This document shows, in pieces, positions 26,146 to 34,335 of a DNA stretch of 64,000 bases. How positions within the stretch are numbered: the first letter of the stretch is position 1; each line of letters opens with the position of its first letter. Made by a program: the position numbers and the translations under genes. The notes under the pieces are model-generated. The model was not told the origin of the DNA. It worked only from the letters and a program-made list of their open reading frames with translations, and did no database searches. Source of the stretch: JABFSM01 sp963762545 (GTDB taxonomy: Bacteria > Gemmatimonadota > Gemmatimonadetes > Gemmatimonadales > GWC2-71-9); assembly GCA_963762545.1 (NCBI GenBank), contig CAVXLC010000002.1, positions 186,001 to 250,000 of the forward strand, given 5' to 3'.

Positions 26146-27560
26146 GGCCGGCTCCGTCCTGCGGTGCCCGGGCCGCGCCGCCACTCGTTGCACAGGTGCA
26201 GCGGAATCACCTTGCGGGGGTTGGCGCGCTGCGCCGGATCGAAGACCCGCCGCAGCGCGCCCATCGCGGCCAGACTCTCGCTGTCGAAGATCATGGGCAT
26301 GTAGTCCATTTTGTCGGAGCCGACCCCGTGTTCCCCGGTAATCGAGCCGCCCGCCGCGACACAGACCGCCATGATTTCCCGAGCGGCCTGGTGCACCCGC
26401 CGGGTCAGATCGGGGTCGCGCGAATCGTAACAGATGTTGGGGTGGAGATTGCCGTCGCCCGCATGGAAGACGTTGGCGATGGCCAGGCCATAGCGCGCGC
26501 CGATGCCCATGATCCGTTCCAGGACATCGGGCAAGGCGGAACGGGGCACCACCGCATCCTGGACCACCAGGTCGGGAGCGATGCGCCCCATGGCGCCGAA
26601 CGCCTTCTTGCGCCCCTGCCAGAGGCGGGCCCGGTCTTCGGAAGTGGACGCGGCCCGGATGGACCGCGCGCCGGAGGCCAGCAACAGCGCCTCGACCGCC
26701 CGGCTCTCCGCCCCGACCGCGGCCGCGCCCCCGTCCAGCTCGACCAGGAGCACCGCCCCGGCATCCACCGGGTAACCCGCGGCGTAAATGGATGCCTCGA
26801 CCGCGGCGATGCAGGCCTGATCCATCAGCTCGAGCGCGGCGGGAACGATACCGGCGGCAATGATGGCGCTGACCGCTTCGCTGGCGGCGCGCACCGTCTC
26901 GAAATCGGCCAGCAGGGTCCGGATCTCCGCGGGAATCGGGGTGAGGCGCACGGTGATCGCGAGCGCGATACCGAACATGCCTTCGCTGCCCACGAAGAGG
27001 CCCACGAGATCGGGGCCCCAGGCCTCGCCGTGAGGACTGCCCAGCGTGGTGACGGAGCCGTCGGGCAACAGCACCTCCAGCTCCACGACGTGGTTGGTCG
27101 TGACGCCGTACTTGAGGCAGTGCGGGCCGCCGGCGTTCTCGGCCACGTTGCCGCCCAGGGTGCAGGCGCTCTGGCTGGACGGATCGGGAGCGTAGTGCAG
27201 CCCGAACGGCAGCACCGCCTCCGACAGCCGCGCATTCACCACGCCCGGCTCGACCACCGCGCGGCGCCGCACCGGATCCACCGACACGATGCGATTCAGG
27301 CGGGTCAGCACCACCAGGACGCTGTCGTCCTCCGCCAGGGCGCCGCCGGAGAGGCCGGTGCCCGCGCCCCGCGCCACCCACGGAATGCCGTCGGCGGCGA
27401 GCAGCCGGATCACCCCGATGCACTCTTCCCGGGTGGCCGGCAGCACCACGAGGCGGGGCGTCGATTTGTGGGTGGGCAGCCCGTCGCCCTCGAACGTCCG
27501 GAGCTCCGCCGGGCGGTGCCGGACCCAGCGGGGGCCGGTCACCCGGGACAGGCGCTCCAT
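26142..27560 (-). CDS. glcD: Glycolate oxidase subunit GlcD
   Basis: 472 residues from the ATG at 27560. An FAD-binding type-4 domain shows as WVARGAGTGLSGGAL, TLGGNVAENAGGPHCLKYG and GSEGMFGIALAITV. The FAD-oxidase C-terminal domain includes NVFHAGDGNLHPN and SITGEHGVGSDKM, whose histidines bind metal and substrate. The enzyme oxidises glycolate or D-lactate to the 2-oxoacid. The gene starts 12 bases after the Lon-N gene, so four to five genes may form one operon. Confidence 0.94.
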   Translation of the reverse strand: MERLSRVTGPRWVRHRPAELRTFEGDGLPTHKSTPRLVVLPATREECIGVIRLLAADGIPWVARGAGTGLSGGALAEDDSVLVVLTRLNRIVSVDPVRRRAVVEPGVVNARLSEAVLPFGLHYAPDPSSQSACTLGGNVAENAGGPHCLKYGVTTNHVVELEVLLPDGSVTTLGSPHGEAWGPDLVGLFVGSEGMFGIALAITVRLTPIPAEIRTLLADFETVRAASEAVSAIIAAGIVPAALELMDQACIAAVEASIYAAGYPVDAGAVLLVELDGGAAAVGAESRAVEALLLASGARSIRAASTSEDRARLWQGRKKAFGAMGRIAPDLVVQDAVVPRSALPDVLERIMGIGARYGLAIANVFHAGDGNLHPNICYDSRDPDLTRRVHQAAREIMAVCVAAGGSITGEHGVGSDKMDYMPMIFDSESLAAMGALRRVFDPAQRANPRKVIPLHLCNEWRRGPGTAGRSRP

Positions 27561-27571
27561 GATTCCGGCGC

Positions 27572-28219
27572 TCAGCGGCGGGCTCCGCGGCCGTTCTGCT
27601 TGGCCCGCTGGTGAACCCGGGCACGTCGCTCGGCGTCCTGCACCAGCGCGGGGAGCGCGTGCAGCAGCAGGGTGACGCGCTCCCGCACCGAGCGGGACTC
27701 GAGCACCCGCTGGCGCTCTTCGAACGGCCATTCGAGCAGGCCCGCCGCCTCGAAGGAGAGCGCGGCGGGCTCGAGGGAAAACTGCAGATCGAGGAACTGG
27801 TCGTTGCGGGACTGGAGCGCGGTGGCGTAGCGCTCCGCCAGCGCGCGAAGCCGGACGATTTCCACCTCGCTCGGCACCTGCACCTCGGCGAGGTCAGCGA
27901 CCGGCTCGACCAGCCCCTGGTGGTAGGGCGAGTCCGACACCACGGGACCCAGAAATCGGAAGCGCTCCTCGCCGCTCACCACGATGTTGGCGCATCCGTC
28001 GGGCAGGGGCTGGACCCCGCGCACCAGCGCCACGCAGCCGATTGCGGACGGTCCGGGCAACCCACCGTCCTCGCCGGGCGGCAGGATGCCGAAGCGCCGC
28101 CGGTCCGCGGACACATCGGCCAGCAGGCGCTGATATCGGGGCTCGAAGATGTACAGCGGAAGCAGCGCGCCGGGGAAGAGGACCACTTGAACGGGGAAGA
28201 GCGGCAGCCGTGAGGACAT
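27572..28219 (-). CDS. Lon N-terminal (LON substrate-binding) domain protein
   Basis: 215 residues. The whole first 190 residues fit PF02190: LPLFPVQVVLFPGALLPLYIFEPRY at the start, then GILPPGEDG and GEERFRFLG. There is no ATPase or peptidase domain, so it is a stand-alone substrate-binding or adaptor-like protein. Downstream glcD begins 12 bases later; a functional link is not established. The start has TAGACT 6 bases upstream. Confidence 0.87.
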   Translation of the reverse strand: MSSRLPLFPVQVVLFPGALLPLYIFEPRYQRLLADVSADRRRFGILPPGEDGGLPGPSAIGCVALVRGVQPLPDGCANIVVSGEERFRFLGPVVSDSPYHQGLVEPVADLAEVQVPSEVEIVRLRALAERYATALQSRNDQFLDLQFSLEPAALSFEAAGLLEWPFEERQRVLESRSVRERVTLLLHALPALVQDAERRARVHQRAKQNGRGARR

Positions 28220-28225
28220 GCGTGG

Positions 28226-28231
28226 AGTCTA
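28226..28231 (-). promoter_or_regulatory. -10 box TAGACT, leaderless arrangement
   Basis: TAGACT on the minus strand is 6 bases before the LON-domain ATG at 28219, and downstream of the sigma factor terminator. Confidence 0.5.
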
Positions 28232-28269
28232 ACAGGATTCAGGGTTGGGGATTGAGGATAGAGGTTGCC

Positions 28270-28306
28270 AAGAAAAGGGCCCGGAGAGCACTGAACTCGC
28301 CGGGCC
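28270..28306 (-). terminator. Intrinsic terminator of the sigma factor gene
   Basis: Reading the minus strand, GGCCCGG (28306-28300) and CCGGGCC (28284-28278) form a stem with an extra GAG/CTC inside, followed directly by CTTTTCTT. It lies 44 bases past the sigma factor stop and ends that transcript before the LON-domain promoter. Confidence 0.85.
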
Positions 28307-28349
28307 GTCATTTTCACTCCCCCCGCACTCCTCGATCCTCAAGCCTGGG

Positions 28350-29249
28350 TCAGGCCGCCTCCATCGGGAAGTTGCGCAGATGCTTGACCTCGGGGGCGTT
28401 GCGGAGCTTCTCGAAGGCCCGCTCCCTGATCTGCCGGACCCGCTCCCGGGTCACCCCCAGCATGGCGCCGATGCCCTCGAGCGTCAGCGCCTCGCTGCCT
28501 TCCTCGAGGCCGTAGTACAGCGCCAGGATGCGCTGCTCGCGGGGAGTCAGATAGCGGCTGAACAGGGCGGAGAGGAATTCCTTGCGGAGCCCGGCATCCA
28601 CCAGATCCTCGATATCCACGGTCCCGGTCCCCGCCACCCGCTCGCCGAAAGTCGCCGAGCCGGAATCGTGCCGCTCCACCGGCGCATCGAGGGAAACCTC
28701 CACGGTGGTGACCAGCCGCGCCTGCCGGATGGTCTCGACCGGCTCGTCCAGCACCTGCGCGGTCTCCGCGTCGGTGGGGGAGCGTCCCAGCTCCTGGGAC
28801 AACAGGCTCTCGATCTTGGCCATCTTCATCAGCGCCGCATTCTGATTGAGCGGAATCCGGACCGTGCGGGTCTGCTCGGCCAGCGCCTTGAGCACGCACT
28901 GCCGAACCCACCAGACCGCGTAGCTGATGAACTTGACCCCATGGGCGGGGTCGAACTTCCGGACCGCCTTGAGGAGGCCCTCGTTGCCGATGGCCACCAG
29001 CTCCGAGAGGTCGAGGCCGTGTCCCTGGAACCGCTTCACATACGAGATGACGAAGCGGAGGTTGGCGGTGACCAGCCGGTCGATGGACGCCTGATCGCCC
29101 TTGCGGGCGCGCTTGGCGAGCCGGATCTCCTCCTTGGGATCCGCGATCATCGGGAGCTTCCGGATGTCGAGGAGGTACTGGTCAAATGCGTTGTTGGGAG
29201 CGGCCTTGCCGAGGGCGCGAGGAGTAGTTCGAGGACGAACGTGGGACAT
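28350..29249 (-). CDS. RpoD-like sigma-70 factor
   Basis: 299 residues from the ATG at 29249, with AGAGGTG upstream. Region 1.2 is DQYLLDIRKLPMI, region 2 is LVTANLRFVISYVKRFQGHGLDLSELVAIGNEGLLKAVRKFDP with FISYAVWWVRQ (2.4), region 3 follows, and region 4 ends with GVTRERVRQIRERAFEKLR. No region 1.1 is present. The short length resembles primary sigma factors of some phyla and also group 2 factors; which one it is cannot be told here. The upstream gap to aroB is about 300 bases and unusually AT-rich. Confidence 0.93.
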   Translation of the reverse strand: MSHVRPRTTPRALGKAAPNNAFDQYLLDIRKLPMIADPKEEIRLAKRARKGDQASIDRLVTANLRFVISYVKRFQGHGLDLSELVAIGNEGLLKAVRKFDPAHGVKFISYAVWWVRQCVLKALAEQTRTVRIPLNQNAALMKMAKIESLLSQELGRSPTDAETAQVLDEPVETIRQARLVTTVEVSLDAPVERHDSGSATFGERVAGTGTVDIEDLVDAGLRKEFLSALFSRYLTPREQRILALYYGLEEGSEALTLEGIGAMLGVTRERVRQIRERAFEKLRNAPEVKHLRNFPMEAA

Positions 29250-29353
29250 GCCACCTCTTGCGGGGTCGATGCCGCGGTTGCGCACGCTCTGCGAAGTTAC
29301 CCGCGGAAGAGCGGGTCGGGATGTTGGTGGGGGCCTTTCGACTTACGGGAGGC

Positions 29354-29381
29354 AATGTAGGAACAATTTCTTGACGGTCAA
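29354..29381 (-). promoter_or_regulatory. Promoter TTGACC-16-TACATT for the sigma factor gene
   Basis: On the minus strand TTGACC (29381-29376) and TACATT (29359-29354) are 16 bases apart, about 105 bases before the sigma factor start. A TTGAC-G-GTCAA palindrome overlaps the -35 at 29371-29381 and could be an operator. The remaining AT-rich stretch to 29546 holds a CTCCA/TGGAG inverted repeat (29412-29430). Confidence 0.5.
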
Positions 29382-29546
29382 TAGTTTGACAGCTTCCACA
29401 TCACAAAGTTAACTCCACCAATCAGTTGGAGAATTCGTCAACGTTGTCCACGATTACAGCTTCGCAACGATGTTGGAATATTCGCATAACTCCTTTCAAG
29501 ATAACATTTTATATATTGTCTACTTTGTGGACGAACGTGGATAATC

Positions 29547-30647
29547 TCAGTAGAGCGTCGCGGAGGAGCGTGCGGTGGAAAGAACGATCTGAACCAGGTC
29601 CCCTGAAACGGGCACCGTCCAATTGCTGTCGGCTCCGGCCATCGCTCCAATCGCCGTGGGCAGCGCGAAGCGCAGCGATTCGGCCCGGACCTTCTTGTCC
29701 AGGGCCATGGCCTCGAGGAGGGCCGTGTCGCTCCACTCGGGCGCGAGCGTGGTGGGGCGACCCACCCGCTCCAACGCCAGGCGGATCGTGGGGGCCAGGG
29801 CTCGCTCGGCGAGCCCGAGGCGGTGGGCCAGCAGCGCCTCGACCACCAGGCCGATGGCCACGGCGTCTCCGTGGAGAATGCCGTATTCCGACACCCGCTC
29901 GATCGCGTGCCCGACCGTGTGCCCCGCGTTGAGAATGGCCCGGCGTCCCTGTTCCCGTTCGTCGTCGCTCACGATTGCGGCCTTGAGGCGAATGCTTCGG
30001 ATCACCAGCTCGGTCAGCAGCTCGGGATCGCGCCGCAGCAACGCCTCGGAGTGGGCCCCGATCCACTCGAAGTAGTCCCGGTCCGCGACGATCCCGTGTT
30101 TGAGTGCCTCGACCAGGCCGGCGCCGAGATGCGCCGGATGCAGGCTCTGGAGCACCACGGGATCCGCCACCACGCCGACCGGCGGATGGAACGCTCCGAT
30201 CAGGTTCTTCCCGTGGCGGGAGTTGACGCCGGTCTTTCCGCCCACCGAGGCATCCACCATGGCCAGGAGCGAGGTGGGGACGGAGAGCCAGGGAATACCG
30301 CGCAGGTACGTGGCGGCGACGAATCCCGCCAGGTCGCCGATGACTCCGCCGCCCACCGCGACGAGGGCACCGTCCCGGCCGAATCCCAGGTCCAGCAGCC
30401 GATCGGTGAGCGCACCCCACCGCGCCCGCGTCTTGGAGCCTTCGCCGGGCCCGACCACCAGGGTGGGCACGTCGAGTCCGTGGGGAACCAGACGCGCGAC
30501 GGTCCGGTCGGTGATGACGGCGAGTCGGCGCCCGGGCAGGAGCTGGGCGGCCACTGCCGGCAATCGGCCGAGCAGGCCGGCTTCGACCTGGACCGGATAG
30601 CTCCCGGCTCCATGGGTCACCCGGATCACGGGCTCCCGGTCTACCAC
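29547..30647 (-). CDS. aroB: 3-dehydroquinate synthase
   Basis: 366 residues. The GTG at 30647 overlaps the end of the cobalamin adenosyltransferase gene by 7 bases. AroB hallmarks: VVGPGEGSKT, AVGGGVIGDLAGFVAATYLRG, PTSLLAMVDASVGGKTGVN, LGAGLVEALKHG and NAGHTVGHAIE, which supply NAD and zinc ligands. It converts DAHP to 3-dehydroquinate in the shikimate pathway, in the cytoplasm. The length is normal. Confidence 0.95.
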   Translation of the reverse strand: MVDREPVIRVTHGAGSYPVQVEAGLLGRLPAVAAQLLPGRRLAVITDRTVARLVPHGLDVPTLVVGPGEGSKTRARWGALTDRLLDLGFGRDGALVAVGGGVIGDLAGFVAATYLRGIPWLSVPTSLLAMVDASVGGKTGVNSRHGKNLIGAFHPPVGVVADPVVLQSLHPAHLGAGLVEALKHGIVADRDYFEWIGAHSEALLRRDPELLTELVIRSIRLKAAIVSDDEREQGRRAILNAGHTVGHAIERVSEYGILHGDAVAIGLVVEALLAHRLGLAERALAPTIRLALERVGRPTTLAPEWSDTALLEAMALDKKVRAESLRFALPTAIGAMAGADSNWTVPVSGDLVQIVLSTARSSATLY

Positions 30648-31186
30648 GTCACGTCCCCCCGTCCGGCGTCCTGGTTGGCCAGTCGGGCGAGGGTGAACAG
30701 ATAGTCGGAGAGTCGGTTGAGGTAGACCAGGAACAGCGCCGGCACGTCCTGGTCGAGGGCGAGGGCCACGACACTGCGCTCGGCGCGCCGGCACACCGTG
30801 CGGGCCAGATGGAGCCCGGCGGCCTTGCTGGTTCCCGCCGGGAGAATGAAGGCGCGCAGGGGAGGCAGCGACGCCTCGGCGGCATCCATGGCGCGCTCGA
30901 ACTGTTCCACCCGCGCCGGGTTGAGCTCCGCCTTGGCCAGCGCCGCGCGGACCTTCTCCGGGTCGGGCGTGGCCAGATGGCCACCGATGGAGAACAGGTC
31001 GCGCTGGATCGCCTCGAGCTCGGCATCGAACAGCTCCGCCGGGACGGCGGCGCGCGCCACCCCGATCGCGGAGTTGAGCTCGTCGACGTCTCCATAGGCG
31101 GCGACGCGAGGGTCGGCCTTGGACACCCGGCCGCCGCCGAAGAGACCGGTCTCGCCCTCGTCGCCGGTACGCGTGTAGATCCTCAT
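30641..31186 (-). CDS. PduO-type cob(I)alamin adenosyltransferase
   Basis: 181 residues. It begins MRIYTRTGDEGETGLFGGGRVSKADPRV, which is the ATP-binding N-terminus of the PduO/CobA2 family, and has VCRRAERSVVAL near residue 130. It makes adenosylcobalamin from cob(I)alamin and ATP. It overlaps aroB, which is unrelated in pathway. TACATT lies 7 bases before the ATG. Confidence 0.93.
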   Translation of the reverse strand: MRIYTRTGDEGETGLFGGGRVSKADPRVAAYGDVDELNSAIGVARAAVPAELFDAELEAIQRDLFSIGGHLATPDPEKVRAALAKAELNPARVEQFERAMDAAEASLPPLRAFILPAGTSKAAGLHLARTVCRRAERSVVALALDQDVPALFLVYLNRLSDYLFTLARLANQDAGRGDVTW

Positions 31187-31193
31187 GCCGAGA

Positions 31194-31199
31194 AATGTA
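31194..31199 (-). promoter_or_regulatory. -10 box TACATT, leaderless arrangement
   Basis: TACATT on the minus strand is 7 bases before the adenosyltransferase ATG at 31186; no ribosome site is visible. Confidence 0.45.
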
Positions 31200-31278
31200 C
31201 GTCCGTGGGGACGGTGAGGTCAGTGAGGACCGGAGCAAACCGACCGTCCTCACGGCCCTCGCCGTCCCAGGGTCCGTC

Positions 31279-31284
31279 TATATT
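31279..31284 (+). promoter_or_regulatory. -10 box TATATT, leaderless arrangement
   Basis: TATATT is 6 bases before the GTG at 31291 of the ferredoxin reductase, with no Shine-Dalgarno in between. Confidence 0.5.
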
Positions 31285-31290
31285 TCTCCC

Positions 31291-32319
31291 GTGCCCAACC
31301 CCATCACCGACATCACGATCATCGGCGGCGGCCCCACCGGTCTGTTCGGGGCCTTCTACGCCGGAATGCGGGGCGCCACCTGCCGGATCATCGACGCGCT
31401 TCCCGCGCTCGGTGGCCAGCTCATGGCCCTCTACCCGGAAAAATTCATCTTCGACGTCGCCGGATTCCGTCAGGTCCTCGCCAAGGACCTGGTCAAGGGG
31501 CTGGCCGACCAGGCGCTCCAGTTCGGGTGCGAGGTCCGCCTGGACGAGATCGTGACCGGGCTCGACCGGATCGACGACGGGGCGCTCGGGCATTTCGTGC
31601 TCGAGACCGGCAAGGCGTCCTACCCGACCCGCACGATTCTGATCGCCGCGGGGATCGGCGCCTTCGAGGCGCGGAAGCTCCCCGCCGAAGGCGCCGAGAT
31701 GTGGGAAGGGCGGGGGCTCGAGTACAAGGTGCTCGACCCGAAGGCCTTCGCCGGCCAGCGGGTGCTGATCGTCGGCGGAGGCGACTCGGCCTTCGACTGG
31801 GTGGTCAATCTCGAGGATGTCGCGCGGTCCATCATGCTCATCCATCGCCGGGACGGATTCCGGGCCCATGCGGCCACGGTACGCCAGGTGGAGCGGATGC
31901 AGGGCCTGGGCAAGTGCGAGGTCCGCACCTTCTCGGAGGTGACCGCGATCCAGGGCGGGGAGCGGGTCGAGCGGGTGACGATCCTCAACAACAAGACCGG
32001 GGAAGCGGAAGTGCTTCCCTTCGACGCGGTGGTGCCCCAGCTCGGGTTTCACTCCGATCTGGGTGCCATCAAGGAGTGGGGGCTCGACGCGGTGAAGGCC
32101 AACATTGTGGTGGACCGGGTGATGCGGACCAATGTGCCGGGGATCTACGCGGCGGGAGACATCGTCACCTACGAGGGCAAGCTCGATCTGATCGCCACCG
32201 GCGTCGCCGAGGCATGCACCGCGGTCAACAATGCGGTCCACTGGATCGACCCCAAGCGCAAGGTGGATCCCGGTCACAGCTCGGAGCTCAAGATCTTCGC
32301 CACCCAGCAGCAGGGCTAG
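31291..32319 (+). CDS. Ferredoxin/flavodoxin-NADP+ reductase (YumC type)
   Basis: 342 residues from a GTG at 31291 (VPNPITDITIIGGGPTG). Two Rossmann motifs: IIGGGPTGLFGAFYAG for FAD and VLIVGGGDSAFDWVVNL for NADPH. It has the thioredoxin-reductase fold but no CxxC, which separates it from TrxB and fits YumC/Adr-like reductases. GIYAAGDIVTYEGKLDLIATGVAEA is the usual FAD C-terminal motif. It supplies reduced ferredoxin from NADPH or the reverse. An in-frame upstream ATG at 31195 is unlikely because TATATT lies between the two. Confidence 0.93.
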   Translation: MPNPITDITIIGGGPTGLFGAFYAGMRGATCRIIDALPALGGQLMALYPEKFIFDVAGFRQVLAKDLVKGLADQALQFGCEVRLDEIVTGLDRIDDGALGHFVLETGKASYPTRTILIAAGIGAFEARKLPAEGAEMWEGRGLEYKVLDPKAFAGQRVLIVGGGDSAFDWVVNLEDVARSIMLIHRRDGFRAHAATVRQVERMQGLGKCEVRTFSEVTAIQGGERVERVTILNNKTGEAEVLPFDAVVPQLGFHSDLGAIKEWGLDAVKANIVVDRVMRTNVPGIYAAGDIVTYEGKLDLIATGVAEACTAVNNAVHWIDPKRKVDPGHSSELKIFATQQQG

Positions 32320-32819
32320 CGTCCGACGACGGCGCTGCGGCGCTCCATATTGAAGGTGTCGGTCCAGACTCCTCCCCGGAGCGCGATCCGCTCCCGCCGT
32401 CCGATCATCCGGAACCCGCACCGCTGGTGCAGCGCCAGGCTGGCGGGGTTGTCGGTATGGATGGACGACCACAGCGTCCAGATGCCCGCCGCCTCCGACG
32501 CGGGGATCAGGGCCTCCAGCAGCGCCCGGCCGACCCCGGCTCCCCGGGCGGCCGCCGAGACGTAGACGCTCACCTCGGCGACCCCGCGAAAGCAGGCCCG
32601 GGTGGACACGGGCATCAGCGCGGCCCATCCGGCCATTTCTCCATTCCGCTCCGCCACCAGCCGGCTCTCCGGGAGATGGCCGGCGTCCCAGGCGGTCCAG
32701 TCCGGCTCCTCGGTTTCGAAGCTGGCCGTTCCCGTGGCGATGCCTTCGGCATAAATGCGACGGACCTCGGGCCAGTCGCTCCGGGTCATGGTGCGGATCG
32801 TGATATTCGCCCCCGTCAC
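32316..32819 (-). CDS. GNAT N-acetyltransferase (phosphinothricin acetyltransferase-like)
   Basis: 167 residues from a GTG at 32819 that overlaps the DacB stop (GTGA). The start keeps the first strand (NITIRTMT). The acetyl-CoA loop is SAAARGAGVGRALLEALI (about residues 90-107); LHQRCGFRMIGRRE and WTDTFNMERR near the end match the PAT/YncA group. It would acetylate an amine or amino acid analogue. Its stop codon overlaps that of the convergent reductase in the palindrome CTAG. Confidence 0.88.
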   Translation of the reverse strand: MTGANITIRTMTRSDWPEVRRIYAEGIATGTASFETEEPDWTAWDAGHLPESRLVAERNGEMAGWAALMPVSTRACFRGVAEVSVYVSAAARGAGVGRALLEALIPASEAAGIWTLWSSIHTDNPASLALHQRCGFRMIGRRERIALRGGVWTDTFNMERRSAVVGR

Positions 32820-34285
32820 TTCTTCCCGATCTCCACCACGAGACTGTCGATGCGCTCGACCATCGCCTCGCCGCTCAGGTCGTGGTTGTTGGACTGGATC
32901 GAGAAGATTCGGATGCGCCCGTTGGGAAGCGTGAGGTAGCCGGACATCGAGTTGACCCGGAAGATCGAGCCGGTCTTGGCCTTTACCCGCCCCTCCATCG
33001 CGGTGCCCACCATCCGATTGCGGATTGTCCCGCTCTTGCCCGCGACCGGCAGGGCGCCCTCGAACCAGGAGAAGTTCGGGCGGCCGCGCAGCCACAGCAG
33101 CAGCCGGGCAAAGGTGAGGGGGCTCACCACGTTCACGTGCGAGAGGCCGGAGCCGTCGCGCAGGGAGAACTGGGTGGAATCGGCGCCGACCGAATCGATG
33201 AGCAGGCGCCGTTCCACCGCCAGCCCGCTCCGCCAGCTTCCCTCGCCTCCCACCTGCCGGCCGATCTGCTTGAGCAGCATCTCGGCGAAGAGATTCTGGC
33301 TGGGTCCCAGGATCGGAATCAGCCACTCGCGGAAGGGCCGGGACGCGGACTCCGCGAGCGGCGCCGTGCGCCGGGCGCCGGCGTACCGCATCGAGTCGGT
33401 GGTCGATGCGGTGGCGCCCAGGACCGAGATGCCGGCCTCGGCGAGCGCCCGCCGGAGGGCGCTCGCGGCCAGCCGGTTCGGGTCGGGAAGCGCCACATAC
33501 GAGGTCCGCGGGGGGGACCCTCGGGCGATCGTCCCGCCTCCCCAGAGCGAGAGGGGACCCAGCGCCCCGACATCGAGGCCGGAACCCGGGCCGTCGACGG
33601 TCGTGGTCCGGTTCTCGATAGTGACGTCTCCCAAATCGGGGAAGAGCGCCAGCGATCCCGGGGCGCCGGGCTCGGGCCCCGGGCTCCACCGGACATCGAG
33701 GCTGTTGTCGTTGAAGGCGAGACCGGACACCGGGGCGGCGTACCACCAGAGGAGATCGCCCTGCTCCCAGGTTTCGTGGAGCAGGGTCGGCTCGAAATAG
33801 CTGCCGTCTCCGACGACGCTCCCCGTGATGGTGCGGATGCCGCGGGATCGAAGCTGGGCGGCCAGGTCGCGGAGCCGTCGCAGGGGGTCCGATTCGCAGG
33901 CCCCTGGCCGGGTGGTGTCGGCCTCGAAGCAGCGGCGACTCATGGTGGGATCGCCCCGGCCGTAGAGCACCAGGTCGCCGTGGATCCGGCCGCTGTCGAC
34001 GGGCCCCGCGGCGTACAGACTGGTCATGACCGTGCCGTCCGGGGGGAGCAGCGCGGTTGCCGCCGCGGCCACGATCAGCTTGGTGTTGCTGGCGGGAATG
34101 AACAGCCGGGTGGCGTTGCGTTGATAGAGGACCTTGCCGGTGGTGTCGAGCACGGCCACGCCCCAGGAATGCCGGTCGAACGGCGGCGCGTCCAACCACC
34201 GGTCCAGCCGCTTGGACAGCGATTGGGCCGCCAGCCCCTGGGCCCACAGGGCCGCACCGATGAGACCGAGCAGGCAGCGGCGCAT
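32816..34285 (-). CDS. dacB: D-alanyl-D-alanine carboxypeptidase/endopeptidase (PBP4, DacB)
   Basis: 489 residues from the ATG at 34285, with a signal peptide ending near GLAAQ. The SxxK motif is PASNTKLIVAA (about residue 65), the second motif lies in the DGSGLSHVNVVSP region and the KTG box is VKAKTGSIFRVN. A long insertion between motifs 1 and 2 is typical of class C PBP4. It trims or cleaves peptidoglycan cross-links in the periplasm. It is divergent from the tamA-like gene, with AT-rich promoter DNA in between. Confidence 0.92.
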   Translation of the reverse strand: MRRCLLGLIGAALWAQGLAAQSLSKRLDRWLDAPPFDRHSWGVAVLDTTGKVLYQRNATRLFIPASNTKLIVAAAATALLPPDGTVMTSLYAAGPVDSGRIHGDLVLYGRGDPTMSRRCFEADTTRPGACESDPLRRLRDLAAQLRSRGIRTITGSVVGDGSYFEPTLLHETWEQGDLLWWYAAPVSGLAFNDNSLDVRWSPGPEPGAPGSLALFPDLGDVTIENRTTTVDGPGSGLDVGALGPLSLWGGGTIARGSPPRTSYVALPDPNRLAASALRRALAEAGISVLGATASTTDSMRYAGARRTAPLAESASRPFREWLIPILGPSQNLFAEMLLKQIGRQVGGEGSWRSGLAVERRLLIDSVGADSTQFSLRDGSGLSHVNVVSPLTFARLLLWLRGRPNFSWFEGALPVAGKSGTIRNRMVGTAMEGRVKAKTGSIFRVNSMSGYLTLPNGRIRIFSIQSNNHDLSGEAMVERIDSLVVEIGKK

Positions 34286-34323
34286 TGGAAAAGTGTGAGA
34301 GTGGCGTAACACAATAAGAGAAA

Positions 34324-34329
34324 TAGATT
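34324..34329 (+). promoter_or_regulatory. -10 box TAGATT, leaderless arrangement
   Basis: TAGATT is 6 bases before the GTG at 34336 of the TamA-like gene. Confidence 0.5.
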
Positions 34330-34335
34330 TAGGAC

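Noticed and set aside
29422..29487. Possible 21-codon leader peptide on the minus strand in the AT-rich gap before the sigma factor gene, preceded by AAAGGAG
   Set aside because: The ribosome site is only two bases from the ATG, the peptide shows no leader-type codon run, and no attenuator hairpin follows it directly.
29250..29546. The AT-rich island as a chromosomal replication origin
   Set aside because: Only one near-perfect DnaA box is present and no dnaA, dnaN, gyrB or parAB genes are nearby.
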